Below are positions 1 through 7,582 of a stretch of 20,667 nucleotides of DNA, piece by piece. The stretch covers positions 1 through 20,667 of the forward strand of contig CANQXN010000012.1 in assembly GCA_947627815.1 (NCBI GenBank), read 5' to 3'. The stretch is from an uncultured Clostridia bacterium (GTDB taxonomy: Bacteria; Bacillota; Clostridia; Oscillospirales; CAG-272). The notes under the pieces were generated by a model that saw nothing but the letters and a program-made list of their open reading frames with translations, was not told the DNA's origin and searched no databases. Numbering within the stretch: the stretch's first letter is position 1; the number at the start of each line of letters is the position of its first letter. The translations under genes were made by a program, and so were the position numbers.

Positions 1-75
1 CCTATATCAACGGGGCAAATCCTTTAGATTTCGGCGATACCGTTGGAAGTCAGAACAACGGGAAAGGATATACTT
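1..75 (+). other. Upstream edge; probable end of preceding dcw gene, frame unresolved
   Basis: These 75 bases precede the murF start and should hold the end of the preceding gene, which in most dcw clusters is murE. One frame stops at 25-27 (TAG). A second frame stops at 77-79 (TGA), overlapping the murF ATG in an ATGA arrangement. Neither short peptide is recognisably a MurE C-terminus, so I leave product and frame open. Confidence 0.3.
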
Positions 76-1461
76 ATGACGATTCATGTAAAGGGTTATC
101 TCACGCCGGAAAAGATCGCCGCCATGACGGGCGGCAGCTTGGTTTGTCCTGTCGAAACGCCGATTGCCGCCATCACAACAGATTCCCGCGATGTACCGAA
201 AAACGCGCTCTTTATCGCCATCCGGGGCGATCGGTTTGATGGCAATGCCTATGTGAGTGAGGCGTTTGCCAAAGGGGCGATTTGCGCGCTTGCCGAGCGT
301 GCTCCTCAAAATAGCGCCGGTTGTACGATTGTCGTGCCGGATACCCGTTTGGCATTGGGGATACTTGCCAGGGCATACAGGGCCGAAATTGACCCTCTGA
401 CGGTGGCTGTAACGGGGAGTACCGGGAAAACAACGACCAAGGAATTTATTTATGCGGTTCTCAATGAGAAGTACAGCACGCTGAAGACACAGGGCAATTT
501 CAACAACGATATTGGACTGCCCATGACCTTGTTGGGATTGTCGCCGAAAAATCAGGCTCTGGTAGTGGAGATGGGCATGAGCGCCCGCGGAGAGATTGAT
601 TATCTGACGAATATTGCGCTTCCGGATGTAGCGGTTGTTACCAACATCGGCACCTCTCACATTGGTTTACTTGGGTCAAGAGAAGCGATCCGCGATGCCA
701 AAATGGAGATAAAAAACGGCCTTTCCAAAGACGGGGTACTGCTCCTCAACGGTGATGAGCCATTGCTTGCCGGGGTAGAAGGTGCCTTTTATGTCGGACG
801 CGAGAATAAAAACGCCGATTGCAGAATAGAAAATATAATAGAAGGCGAAAAAGGATCTGCCTTTGATCTTGTCATTCGGAAGGAACGCTTTGAGAGCATT
901 ACGGTTCCGACATTGGGCGTACACAATGTCATGGACGCGGCCTTCGCCTGGCTCGTCGGGATGACGGCGGGACTTGGTGAATTTGAAATCCGCCGGGGGC
1001 TTATGAATTTTCGTGCGCCCGGACAGAGGCAGAATTTTTATGACTGCAACGGCATTACGATTATGGACGACTGTTATAATGCCTCTCCGGAGTCCATGCT
1101 GGCATCCCTGAAAGTCTTAGCCGATACCGCCAGACGGCATCGTTGCCGTAGTATCGCCGTGTTGGGTGATATGCTGGAACTTGGCGATTATACCGAAGAA
1201 GGGCATACCAGAGTAGGGCAGGCGGTGGCGGCCAACCATATTGATGTGCTGATCACTTTCGGGAAAGCGTCGGTCAAAATTGCGGAAAGCGCGATCGCTT
1301 CGGGCATGAATCTTGACAATGTCTATCAATTTGAAAATGAAGCCGATGCGGATGCCTTGGGCAAAGCGCTTCTTAGGATCATACGACCGGCGGATACCGT
1401 CCTTTTCAAGGCGAGCCGCGGTATGCATCTGGAACAGTTCATTGCTTATATAACCAATTGA
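76..1461 (+). CDS. murF: UDP-N-acetylmuramoyl-tripeptide--D-alanyl-D-alanine ligase (MurF)
   Basis: MurF is the last cytoplasmic Mur ligase; it uses ATP to add D-Ala-D-Ala to UDP-MurNAc-tripeptide. The 461-residue protein has the N-terminal substrate domain with ITTDSRDV (residues 33-40), the ATP-binding P-loop GSTGKTT (114-120) in the central domain, the TNIGTSHIG segment, and DDCYNASPESM leading into the C-terminal domain, which ends with the FKASRGMHLE signature. Length is normal for the family. I chose ATG 76 because GGAAAGG lies 5-9 bases upstream. An in-frame TTG at 43 would add 11 residues but lacks a comparable ribosome-binding site. A 92-base A-rich spacer separates it from mraY. No promoter is visible in the window, so it is probably read from upstream with murE. 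Confidence 0.96.
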   Translation: MTIHVKGYLTPEKIAAMTGGSLVCPVETPIAAITTDSRDVPKNALFIAIRGDRFDGNAYVSEAFAKGAICALAERAPQNSAGCTIVVPDTRLALGILARAYRAEIDPLTVAVTGSTGKTTTKEFIYAVLNEKYSTLKTQGNFNNDIGLPMTLLGLSPKNQALVVEMGMSARGEIDYLTNIALPDVAVVTNIGTSHIGLLGSREAIRDAKMEIKNGLSKDGVLLLNGDEPLLAGVEGAFYVGRENKNADCRIENIIEGEKGSAFDLVIRKERFESITVPTLGVHNVMDAAFAWLVGMTAGLGEFEIRRGLMNFRAPGQRQNFYDCNGITIMDDCYNASPESMLASLKVLADTARRHRCRSIAVLGDMLELGDYTEEGHTRVGQAVAANHIDVLITFGKASVKIAESAIASGMNLDNVYQFENEADADALGKALLRIIRPADTVLFKASRGMHLEQFIAYITN

Positions 1462-1553
1462 AAGACGAAAAACGCCGTTTTCACTGAAAACTCCAAATCA
1501 AAAAAATCTTAAAAACAATAAATCAAAAAAATGAAAAGTCAACGGAGGACAAA

Positions 1554-2546
1554 ATGAAGCAGGAAATGATAATTTATCTGGTTCTTGCAGTGGCGGCGTC
1601 ATTCATACTTACGGTTGCGATTCTGAGGTGGTTGATTCCAAAGCTGAAAAGCGTAAAATTGGGGCAAAAAATCCTGGATATCGGTCCTCGCTGGCATAAA
1701 AGCAAAGAAGGCACGCCTACCATGGGCGGACTTGCTTTTATTGTCGCTTTTCTGGTGGTTTTTGGGGCGCTTATCCTTTTTGCGGCGTTTCATGATCGGA
1801 TTGAAAACATATTCAAATTAGCGGCATGTGTTGTCTTTGTTTTACTGAACGCGGTCATTGGCATCATAGATGACTATACCAAATTTTTCAAAAAACAGAA
1901 TCAGGGACTGAAAGCCTCGACCAAATTTCTTCTTCAAATGCTCGTTGCCGTGGCTTTCGCATGGGCGATAGCGGCGTCCAACGATTATGCTACGGTATTG
2001 TATCTCCCGTTTTTCGGCCGTGAAATCGATCTGGGCTGGGGCTGGTATGTTCTCACCGTGTTTTTGTCCGTTGGCTTTGTCAATGCCGTCAATTTGACGG
2101 ACGGCATTGACGGACTGGCGTCTTCCGTCACTTTTTTTGTCTCCTGTTTCTTCGTGCTGGCCGGTGTCCTTGCGGTCAACTACGGAGAGGTGATTTTTGC
2201 CGCGGTCATTGTCGGCGGTATGATGGGCTTTCTCGTTTATAATTTTAATCCGGCGCGGGTTTTCATGGGAGACACCGGTTCGCTTTTTTTGGGCGGCGCG
2301 GTTGTCTCAATGGCGTACATGCTTGACAACCCCCTGATCCTGTTGCCGGCTGGCTTTATTTATCTGTTGGAAGCGGTATCCGATATCATTCAGGTGGGGG
2401 TATACAAGCTCACCAAGAAACGCGTATTTAGAATGGCGCCAATTCACCATCATTTTGAGCGGTGCGGTTGGAGTGAGAGAAAAATCGTCGGTGTCTTCTC
2501 TTTGGTTACGGTTCTTTTCTGCGTTCTTGCCTATTTCGGCCTGTAA
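1554..2546 (+). CDS. mraY: Phospho-N-acetylmuramoyl-pentapeptide transferase (MraY)
   Basis: MraY is the integral membrane enzyme that transfers phospho-MurNAc-pentapeptide from UDP to undecaprenyl phosphate, forming lipid I. The 330-residue protein is highly hydrophobic, with about ten membrane segments. It carries the family motifs in order: TPTMGGL (54-60), the Mg-binding DDYTK (106-110), NLTDGIDG (180-187), FMGDTGS (237-243) and the IHHHFE histidine motif (297-302). Start ATG 1554 follows a strong GGAGG (1543-1547) at normal spacing. It lies between murF and ftsW. The next gene would usually be murD, but only 85 bases separate the mraY stop from the ftsW start and no part of murD is present. 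Confidence 0.97.
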   Translation: MKQEMIIYLVLAVAASFILTVAILRWLIPKLKSVKLGQKILDIGPRWHKSKEGTPTMGGLAFIVAFLVVFGALILFAAFHDRIENIFKLAACVVFVLLNAVIGIIDDYTKFFKKQNQGLKASTKFLLQMLVAVAFAWAIAASNDYATVLYLPFFGREIDLGWGWYVLTVFLSVGFVNAVNLTDGIDGLASSVTFFVSCFFVLAGVLAVNYGEVIFAAVIVGGMMGFLVYNFNPARVFMGDTGSLFLGGAVVSMAYMLDNPLILLPAGFIYLLEAVSDIIQVGVYKLTKKRVFRMAPIHHHFERCGWSERKIVGVFSLVTVLFCVLAYFGL

Positions 2547-2631
2547 TATTGACATTGGCGCTATCATACGCTGAAAACGCGACGGCAAAGTGCCGCTATC
2601 GATCTGCTGATTTTTCCGGAGGTGATAAAAA

Positions 2632-3918
2632 ATGGACGAAAACAAAGAAGCCACAGCCCTGCCAGAATCCTCGGAGGGTATGGTGGATATTTCCAGCCGC
2701 CGGAAAAGGTCGCGTCAGACGCCGATGCCCAAGAAAAAAAGCTGGTTTTTATGGGCAGAAGGCACCGTGGATCGCGTGATGCTTCTGATCATTCTGCTTT
2801 TGATCAGTTTTGGCTCTGTTATGGTCTATTCGGCCAGTTATGCTTATGCCTATTCGCGCTATGATGACAGCACTTATTTTATCAAGCGGCAACTGATTTT
2901 TGTGTTGATCGGGTTTGCCGTTATGCTGCTGGTTTCCCATTTACATTACAAGATGTTCAAATTGGGAGCGTTGCCGCTGTATGCGGTATCGCTTGGGTTG
3001 TTGGTGTTGGTTCTGGTCATTGGGATTGCTGCTCAGGCGGCGAAACGCTGGCTGCAAATCGGCAGTTTTAGTTTTCAGCCCTCCGAGATCATGAAAATCG
3101 CTTTGATTCTCGCCTTGGCCTGGTACGGAGATCGATATCGAAAGCAACTTCACGATCAGACACTGACTTTCAAACAGAAAACCGTAACAGGGCTTTTAAA
3201 ACCGGGCGCCATTGTTCTTGTTGCGGCAGGACTTGTGGCATTGGAAAACCATGTCTCCGGCACATTGATCATGCTGATGATCGGCATTATCTGTCTCTGG
3301 GCCATCGGTACGGATCGGCGTTGGTTTATTTGGATCGGCGGCGGCGGGCTTCTTTTGGTCGGCCTTGTGTTGTTGATTGTTTGGTTCAAGGACGCTTCCT
3401 GGAATAAGCTGGACGATATTATGCCGGCTTATGTGGTAAGGCGGATTGACATTTGGCTGCGACCCGATAACTATACAATTCTGGATGATACCTGGCAAAC
3501 CATGCAGGGAAAATATGCTGTGGGATCGGGCGGCTTTTTCGGTGTCGGATTCGGCAAAAGCTATCAAAAGCATTTGTTTGTTTCCCAGCCGCAAAATGAC
3601 TTCATTTTTGCGATCGTCTGCGAAGAGCTTGGTTTTGTCGGGGCGCTCTTTCTGATCGGATTATATCTTGTTTTCATTTATCGCGGTTTGGTGATTGCCA
3701 AACATGCGCCCGATGTTTTTTCTTCCGTTACGGCGGTCGGCATCGTTGGGCATGTTGGGATTCAGGCTATGTTGAATATGCTGGTTGTTACCGGCGTTTT
3801 CCCCAATACCGGGATTTCGCTTCCGTTTATCAGTTACGGCGGCACCTCCTTGGTTATGCTTATGGCGGAAATGGGAATCTTGCTGTCGATTTCCCGAGCG
3901 GCCCGCATGGATAAATAG
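2632..3918 (+). CDS. ftsW: SEDS-family peptidoglycan glycosyltransferase FtsW (SpoVE-like possible)
   Basis: FtsW polymerises lipid II into glycan strands at the septum together with a class B penicillin-binding protein. The 428-residue protein has a basic, disordered cytoplasmic N-terminus (about 1-45), roughly ten membrane segments, and SEDS-family landmarks: KRWLQIGSFSFQPSE (138-152), HVSGTL (207-212), the extracellular loop segment QPQNDFIFA with Asp323 at the position of the essential SEDS aspartate, EELGF (331-335), and the C-terminal LPFISYGGTSL. ATG 2632 follows GGAGGTGATAAAAA. Its location in the division cluster favours FtsW. In endospore formers the paralogue SpoVE can occupy this position, and sequence alone does not separate the two. 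A terminator-like hairpin begins 58 bases after its stop. Confidence 0.92.
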   Translation: MDENKEATALPESSEGMVDISSRRKRSRQTPMPKKKSWFLWAEGTVDRVMLLIILLLISFGSVMVYSASYAYAYSRYDDSTYFIKRQLIFVLIGFAVMLLVSHLHYKMFKLGALPLYAVSLGLLVLVLVIGIAAQAAKRWLQIGSFSFQPSEIMKIALILALAWYGDRYRKQLHDQTLTFKQKTVTGLLKPGAIVLVAAGLVALENHVSGTLIMLMIGIICLWAIGTDRRWFIWIGGGGLLLVGLVLLIVWFKDASWNKLDDIMPAYVVRRIDIWLRPDNYTILDDTWQTMQGKYAVGSGGFFGVGFGKSYQKHLFVSQPQNDFIFAIVCEELGFVGALFLIGLYLVFIYRGLVIAKHAPDVFSSVTAVGIVGHVGIQAMLNMLVVTGVFPNTGISLPFISYGGTSLVMLMAEMGILLSISRAARMDK

Positions 3919-3975
3919 TAAGCATCATTGGATTCGACATGTCTTTTTTTCGTTGTCTGTTCATTCTTTAATGTG

Positions 3976-4014
3976 ATAAAGGGGGCTTGGCTGAAAAGCT
4001 CCCTTTATGATTTT
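3976..4014 (+). terminator. Terminator-like hairpin between ftsW and murG
   Basis: The arms at 3976-3988 and 3996-4008 pair over 13 bp with a single G-U wobble, around the 7-base loop GGCTGAA. Only four T residues follow (4011-4014), so termination may be partial. It lies just upstream of a consensus promoter, consistent with a transcription unit boundary inside the cluster. Confidence 0.5.
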
Positions 4015-4037
4015 CAGAAGGCGATCTGACAAAAGGC

Positions 4038-4066
4038 TTGACAAACCGCCCCCAATGTTTTATAGT
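4038..4066 (+). promoter_or_regulatory. Sigma-A type promoter for murG
   Basis: TTGACA at 4038-4043 and TATAGT at 4061-4066 are 17 bases apart, eleven of twelve consensus positions. Transcription would start near 4073, about 24 bases before the murG ATG, so the leader carries just the ribosome-binding site. This also argues against translation starting upstream at 4007. Confidence 0.77.
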
Positions 4067-4096
4067 ATTTTTGAAAGCGCAGAAGGAGATAGTCTC

Positions 4097-5305
4097 ATGA
4101 GAGTTCTGATCACAGGCGGCGGTACGGCGGGACATGTCAATCCCGCGCTCGCCATTGCCGATATCATTGCCGAAAAAGAGCCGGATTCGGTCATCGACTA
4201 TGTGGGAACCGAGACAGGCATTGAAGGGCGCCTGGTTCCTAAAAGAGGAATGCGATTACATCCGATCAAGGTAAAAGGACTTTCACGCTCTCTGTCGCCG
4301 TCCAATCTGAAGGCCGTGTGGGAAGCGTTTCACGCTTTGCATGTCTGTCAGGAGCTGATCCGGGATTTTCACCCCGATGTGGTGATCGGAACCGGCGGCT
4401 ATGTCTGCTGGCCGTTGATTCGTGCGGCGGCCTCCCTTGGGGTGCCATCGGTTTTGCATGAATCCAACGCCGAACCCGGTTTTGCCGTTCGGACATTGAG
4501 AAAAAAGGCCGATCTGATTCTTGTCAACTTTGAATCGACACGGGACTGTCTGAAAGACGCCGGAGAAAAGGTGGTTCATGTCGGTATGCCGGTGGATCGC
4601 CGTTTTCCGTCTTCCAAAGAGAACAAGAAACGGCGGACACTTTTGGATGGAAAAAGTGGCAGCGACTTGACGGATTTTCGAGCCAACAAGACGGCTTCTG
4701 ATGGCAAAAAAAGCGCGTCTGGAGCTGAAAGCGGGGAAGTGCGGATTCTTTCCTTTGGCGGTAGTTTGGGGGCGCATACGCTGAATTTGTGTGCCATCCA
4801 ATTGATGCGCGAACTTTTAAAGAACATGCCCAATGTCAGGTTTGAACATTCTTGCGGCACAAGAGAGTATGAGGAAATGCGGGCGAACTTTGAAAGGGAA
4901 GGGCTTGACCGTTATCCCAACCTGATCCTTACCGACTATATTTACGATATGCCGGATCAGATGAGGGCGGCAGATCTTGTGATTTGCCGGAGCGGCGCCG
5001 CGACGCTGGCCGAATTGGCTGCCTGCGGAAAGGCTGCGATTCTGATCCCATCACCCAATGTGACCGGCGATCAGCAACGGAAAAATGCGCGGCAGCTTTC
5101 GAGTGCCGGCGCCGCGCTCGTTCTGGATGATGCCGATGCGCTGACCGAAATCGTTCCGACCGTGCGGCGTCTTTTGGCGGATTGCGACAAAAAAGAAATG
5201 CGGATTTTGTCTGAAAAGATCAAAAACTTTGCTGTACCCGACTGTAACGAAAAAATTTATGAAGCGATTTCTCGTTTGGTCGAAAACAGGAAAAACAAAA
5301 GGTAA
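4097..5305 (+). CDS. murG: UDP-GlcNAc:undecaprenyl-PP-MurNAc-pentapeptide GlcNAc transferase (MurG)
   Basis: MurG adds GlcNAc to lipid I on the inner face of the membrane, giving lipid II. The protein has two Rossmann domains (GT28 family). The N-terminal domain shows TGGGTAGHVNPALAI (6-20), GTGGYV (98-103) and HESNAEPG (121-128). The C-terminal UDP-GlcNAc domain shows FGGSLGAHTLN (220-230), CRSGAATLAELAACGK (297-312) and IPSPNVTGDQQRKNA (317-331). Start ATG 4097 follows AGAAGGAGAT. The in-frame reading extends up to 4007, but that would lie inside the hairpin and upstream of the promoter. At 402 residues it is longer than the usual 355-370, because the linker between the domains (about 171-214) is enlarged and rich in Lys, Ser, Gly and Ala. 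Confidence 0.95.
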   Translation: MRVLITGGGTAGHVNPALAIADIIAEKEPDSVIDYVGTETGIEGRLVPKRGMRLHPIKVKGLSRSLSPSNLKAVWEAFHALHVCQELIRDFHPDVVIGTGGYVCWPLIRAAASLGVPSVLHESNAEPGFAVRTLRKKADLILVNFESTRDCLKDAGEKVVHVGMPVDRRFPSSKENKKRRTLLDGKSGSDLTDFRANKTASDGKKSASGAESGEVRILSFGGSLGAHTLNLCAIQLMRELLKNMPNVRFEHSCGTREYEEMRANFEREGLDRYPNLILTDYIYDMPDQMRAADLVICRSGAATLAELAACGKAAILIPSPNVTGDQQRKNARQLSSAGAALVLDDADALTEIVPTVRRLLADCDKKEMRILSEKIKNFAVPDCNEKIYEAISRLVENRKNKR

Positions 5306-5356
5306 GCGGATCTTCCGTATGGATTTGCATGAATCGTTTTAACATGGGAGAAAAAC

Positions 5357-6175
5357 ATGGATCGTGAAAACAGCCGTCCGGGCAAGGGAAGCGATGACAA
5401 TCTCTATCGTTATCGGCAAAAGAGACAGTGGCGGCGTCGATTGCTGCGGATCGGGGTGCCTCTTTTGGTGGCAGCGCTACTGTTGGTTTTATTTTTTGCT
5501 TTACTTCGTATTTTCTTTGTTGTAAAAGAAATTACCGTGATCGGCTCGGAACAGTATACGGAGGAAGATATACTGAAGGAGGCCGGGATCGAGCGGAATG
5601 ACAACATTCTGCTGCTCTCCGAAAAAGAGATCGACCGAAGGCTGCGGCAAGCGTTTCCTTATATCAAACAGGTGACATTGGAAAAGGCATATCCTTCTTC
5701 GGTTACATTGAAGATAGAGGAAGAATATATCACATTCTGTCTGGAACTGGGCGGGGAATATTTTTTGTTCAATACCGGAATGCGATTGATGGATCGGTTT
5801 GATTCGCTTTCCACCTTACTGGAATCGCGTGAAATGGCCGTTATTGTAAAAACGCCGCTTCCAGAGAGCTGTATTGTTCCGCAATATATACAATATAGTG
5901 ATAAAAATCAATATGTATGTGATATAATGAAGATAATATCAGAATGCGATTTTATAGAAGGAATCAGAGAAATTGATTTGACAGACAAGTATAGCATTAC
6001 TGCTAATTATTTGAATCAGGTCGAGATTCACTTCGGCGATATGAAGAATTTTGAAACAAAAATAAAAATTTGCCATCAACTTCTGAGCGAGTGCGGGTCT
6101 TCGCCGTGCGGCCATATCGACTTTTCGGCCTTTCCCGATGTTTATTATGCATTGGAGAATCAAGAAGCGGGCTAA
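5357..6175 (+). CDS. divIB: Cell division protein FtsQ/DivIB
   Basis: DivIB (FtsQ) is a single-pass divisome protein that works with DivIC and FtsL to control septal peptidoglycan synthesis. The 272-residue product has a short, strongly basic cytoplasmic N-terminus (1-31), one hydrophobic membrane segment (about 34-56), and an extracytoplasmic POTRA-type domain beginning VKEITVIGSEQYTEEDI. This is followed by a beta domain with the characteristic YPSSVTLKIEEEY. ATG 5357 follows GGGAG six bases upstream. It sits 51 bases after murG, probably in the same transcript. The last third of the gene (about 5880-6060) is clearly more A+T-rich than its neighbours, fitting weak conservation of the C-terminal half. 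FtsA, often encoded between ftsQ and ftsZ, is absent. Confidence 0.9.
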   Translation: MDRENSRPGKGSDDNLYRYRQKRQWRRRLLRIGVPLLVAALLLVLFFALLRIFFVVKEITVIGSEQYTEEDILKEAGIERNDNILLLSEKEIDRRLRQAFPYIKQVTLEKAYPSSVTLKIEEEYITFCLELGGEYFLFNTGMRLMDRFDSLSTLLESREMAVIVKTPLPESCIVPQYIQYSDKNQYVCDIMKIISECDFIEGIREIDLTDKYSITANYLNQVEIHFGDMKNFETKIKICHQLLSECGSSPCGHIDFSAFPDVYYALENQEAG

Positions 6176-6209
6176 TTTGTAAAAAAAAAGTTAACATTTG
6201 AAAAAAGCC

Positions 6210-6236
6210 TTGAAAAAAGAGCCAATATACTATAAT
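6210..6236 (+). promoter_or_regulatory. Promoter-like region upstream of ftsZ
   Basis: TTGAAA (6210-6215) precedes a perfect TATAAT (6231-6236), with a short 15-base spacer. A-tracts at 6180-6189 and 6201-6206 resemble an UP element. Overlapping alternatives such as TATAAA at 6236-6241 (20-base spacer) mean the exact hexamers are uncertain, but the 128-base gap and its composition support a separate ftsZ promoter. Confidence 0.5.
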
Positions 6237-6303
6237 ATAAATACATGTAGTGTTAAAGCGAAGGAGCAAGTACAAAATACAAGATTTCGGGAGGAAAGAA
6301 GTC

Positions 6304-7437
6304 ATGGATATGGATGAAAACTATGAGTCCGAGTTTAATGTAAAGATAAAGGTCGTGGGTGTCGGCGGCGCCGGCAATAATGCTGTCAATCACATGGTTG
6401 AGAGCGGTATTAAAAATGTGGAATTTATTGCTATTAACACCGATAAAGCGGCTTTGATCAAATCTCTGGCATCCTATAAAGTGGCGATCGGTGAAAAAAT
6501 AACCCGGGGTCACGGCGCGGGCGGCAATCCCGAGATCGGCGCCAAAAGCGCTGACGAAAACGCCGAGGATATTCAAGCTGCTCTTCGCGGTTCGGATATG
6601 GTATTCATCACCGCTGGCATGGGCGGCGGAACCGGCACGGGCGCCGCGCCGCTTGTTGCCAAAATCGCCAGAGATATGGGCATTTTGACAGTTGCCGTTG
6701 TCACTAAACCCTTTGATTTTGAGGGACGCAAAAGAATGCAACAGGCAGAAAGCGGCATCATTCGTCTTTCTGAAAATGTGGATTCACTTCTGGTGATTCC
6801 CAATGAACGGCTGAAGCAGATTTCCGCCACAAAGATCACATTCCTCAATGCCTTCTCTGAAGCGGATAATGTGTTGAAGAACGGCGTCACCAGTATTGCG
6901 GATCTGATTTCGGGATACGGCACCATTAACCTGGATTTTGCCGATGTTACTTCTATCATGAAGGGCGCAGGCCTTGCTCATATGGGCGTCGGCGCGGCGA
7001 CCGGCAAAGATAAAGCGGAGACGGCGGCCAAGCTTGCCGTTTCCAGCCCGCTTCTGGAAACCTCCATTAAAGGCGCTCGCGGCATTCTGGTCAACATCAC
7101 CGCCTCGCCCGATATTGGTTTGGACGAAATGGATACGGTCACATCAATCATTACCAATGAAGCGCATCCCGATGCCAATATTATCTGGGGTGCTACGGTT
7201 GATCCCAAACTGGAAGATGAAATGCGCGTAACGGTGATTGCTACCGGATTTACCTCTACTACCAGAGCTTCTCAAAATGATACCGTCTCAACCGCCGCTC
7301 CGAAAGTTGCAGCTTCTCATCCTGTGGCGGAACCGGTTCCCGAAGTGAAAAAGGTCGAAACGCCCGCTGAGGAAAGCGACGCTGTGGAAGATGATTTTAC
7401 CGCGTTGATGAACATGCTGAACAAAGGAAAAAAATAA
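6304..7437 (+). CDS. ftsZ: Cell division GTPase FtsZ
   Basis: FtsZ is the tubulin-like GTPase that polymerises into the Z-ring. The 377-residue protein contains VVGVGGAGNNAVNHM (17-31), the tubulin signature GGGTGTG (107-113), the FDFEGRKRM segment and the T7 synergy loop NLDFADV (209-215), followed by the GTPase-activating domain and a short flexible linker. ATG 6304 is chosen because GGGAGG (6289-6294) lies nine bases before it. A GTG at 6250 would add 18 residues but falls close to the predicted -10. The C-terminus ends EDDFTALMNMLNKGKK rather than the widespread DIPxFLR-type tail that binds FtsA, ZipA or SepF elsewhere. It closes the dcw block and is followed by two strong terminators. 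Confidence 0.98.
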   Translation: MDMDENYESEFNVKIKVVGVGGAGNNAVNHMVESGIKNVEFIAINTDKAALIKSLASYKVAIGEKITRGHGAGGNPEIGAKSADENAEDIQAALRGSDMVFITAGMGGGTGTGAAPLVAKIARDMGILTVAVVTKPFDFEGRKRMQQAESGIIRLSENVDSLLVIPNERLKQISATKITFLNAFSEADNVLKNGVTSIADLISGYGTINLDFADVTSIMKGAGLAHMGVGAATGKDKAETAAKLAVSSPLLETSIKGARGILVNITASPDIGLDEMDTVTSIITNEAHPDANIIWGATVDPKLEDEMRVTVIATGFTSTTRASQNDTVSTAAPKVAASHPVAEPVPEVKKVETPAEESDAVEDDFTALMNMLNKGKK

Positions 7438-7460
7438 ACAGCAAAAACCACCAAAACACC

Positions 7461-7493
7461 AAACCCGGCGCCCGAATAGGGCGCCGGGTTTTT
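7461..7493 (+). terminator. Rho-independent terminator after ftsZ
   Basis: A perfect 13-bp G+C-rich stem (7461-7473 with 7479-7491) closes a GAATA loop and runs into five T residues (7489-7493). It begins 23 bases after the ftsZ stop and is a textbook plus-strand terminator. Confidence 0.92.
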
Positions 7494-7529
7494 CACACTG
7501 GATCCCGTTTGATCCATAGGCGTGGCAAC

Positions 7530-7561
7530 AAAAAATCCCGGGAATTCATCCCGGGATTTTT
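7530..7561. terminator. Bidirectional terminator between ftsZ and the solute-binding protein gene
   Basis: Arms 7531-7542 and 7550-7561 pair perfectly over 12 bp around the loop AATTCAT. The core CCCGGG arms are flanked by A residues on the left (7530-7535) and T residues on the right (7557-7561), so it can stop transcription both ways. It lies 22 bases past the stop of the minus-strand lipoprotein gene and backs up the ftsZ terminator. Confidence 0.88.
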
Positions 7562-7582
7562 CATTTGAGCGAAAAGGGAACT

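Noticed and set aside
7..660. Open frame of 217 codons on the minus strand
   Set aside because: It lies opposite the well-supported murF and its residues look like a reverse-strand shadow, rich in Arg and His without any motif.
2549..2578. TTGACA just after the mraY stop as a possible ftsW promoter
   Set aside because: No -10-like hexamer occurs 15 to 19 bases downstream.
4007..4096. In-frame upstream extension of murG
   Set aside because: It covers the hairpin end and the promoter and lacks a ribosome-binding site, whereas ATG 4097 has AGAAGGAGAT and starts exactly at the family MRVLITGGGTAGH.
4283..4801. Open frame of 172 codons on the minus strand
   Set aside because: Antisense to murG; no start signal and no recognisable domain.
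6250..6303. GTG start 18 codons upstream of ftsZ ATG
   Set aside because: The GTG lies about 13 bases after the predicted -10, and the ATG at 6304 has a better ribosome-binding site and typical FtsZ N-terminal length.
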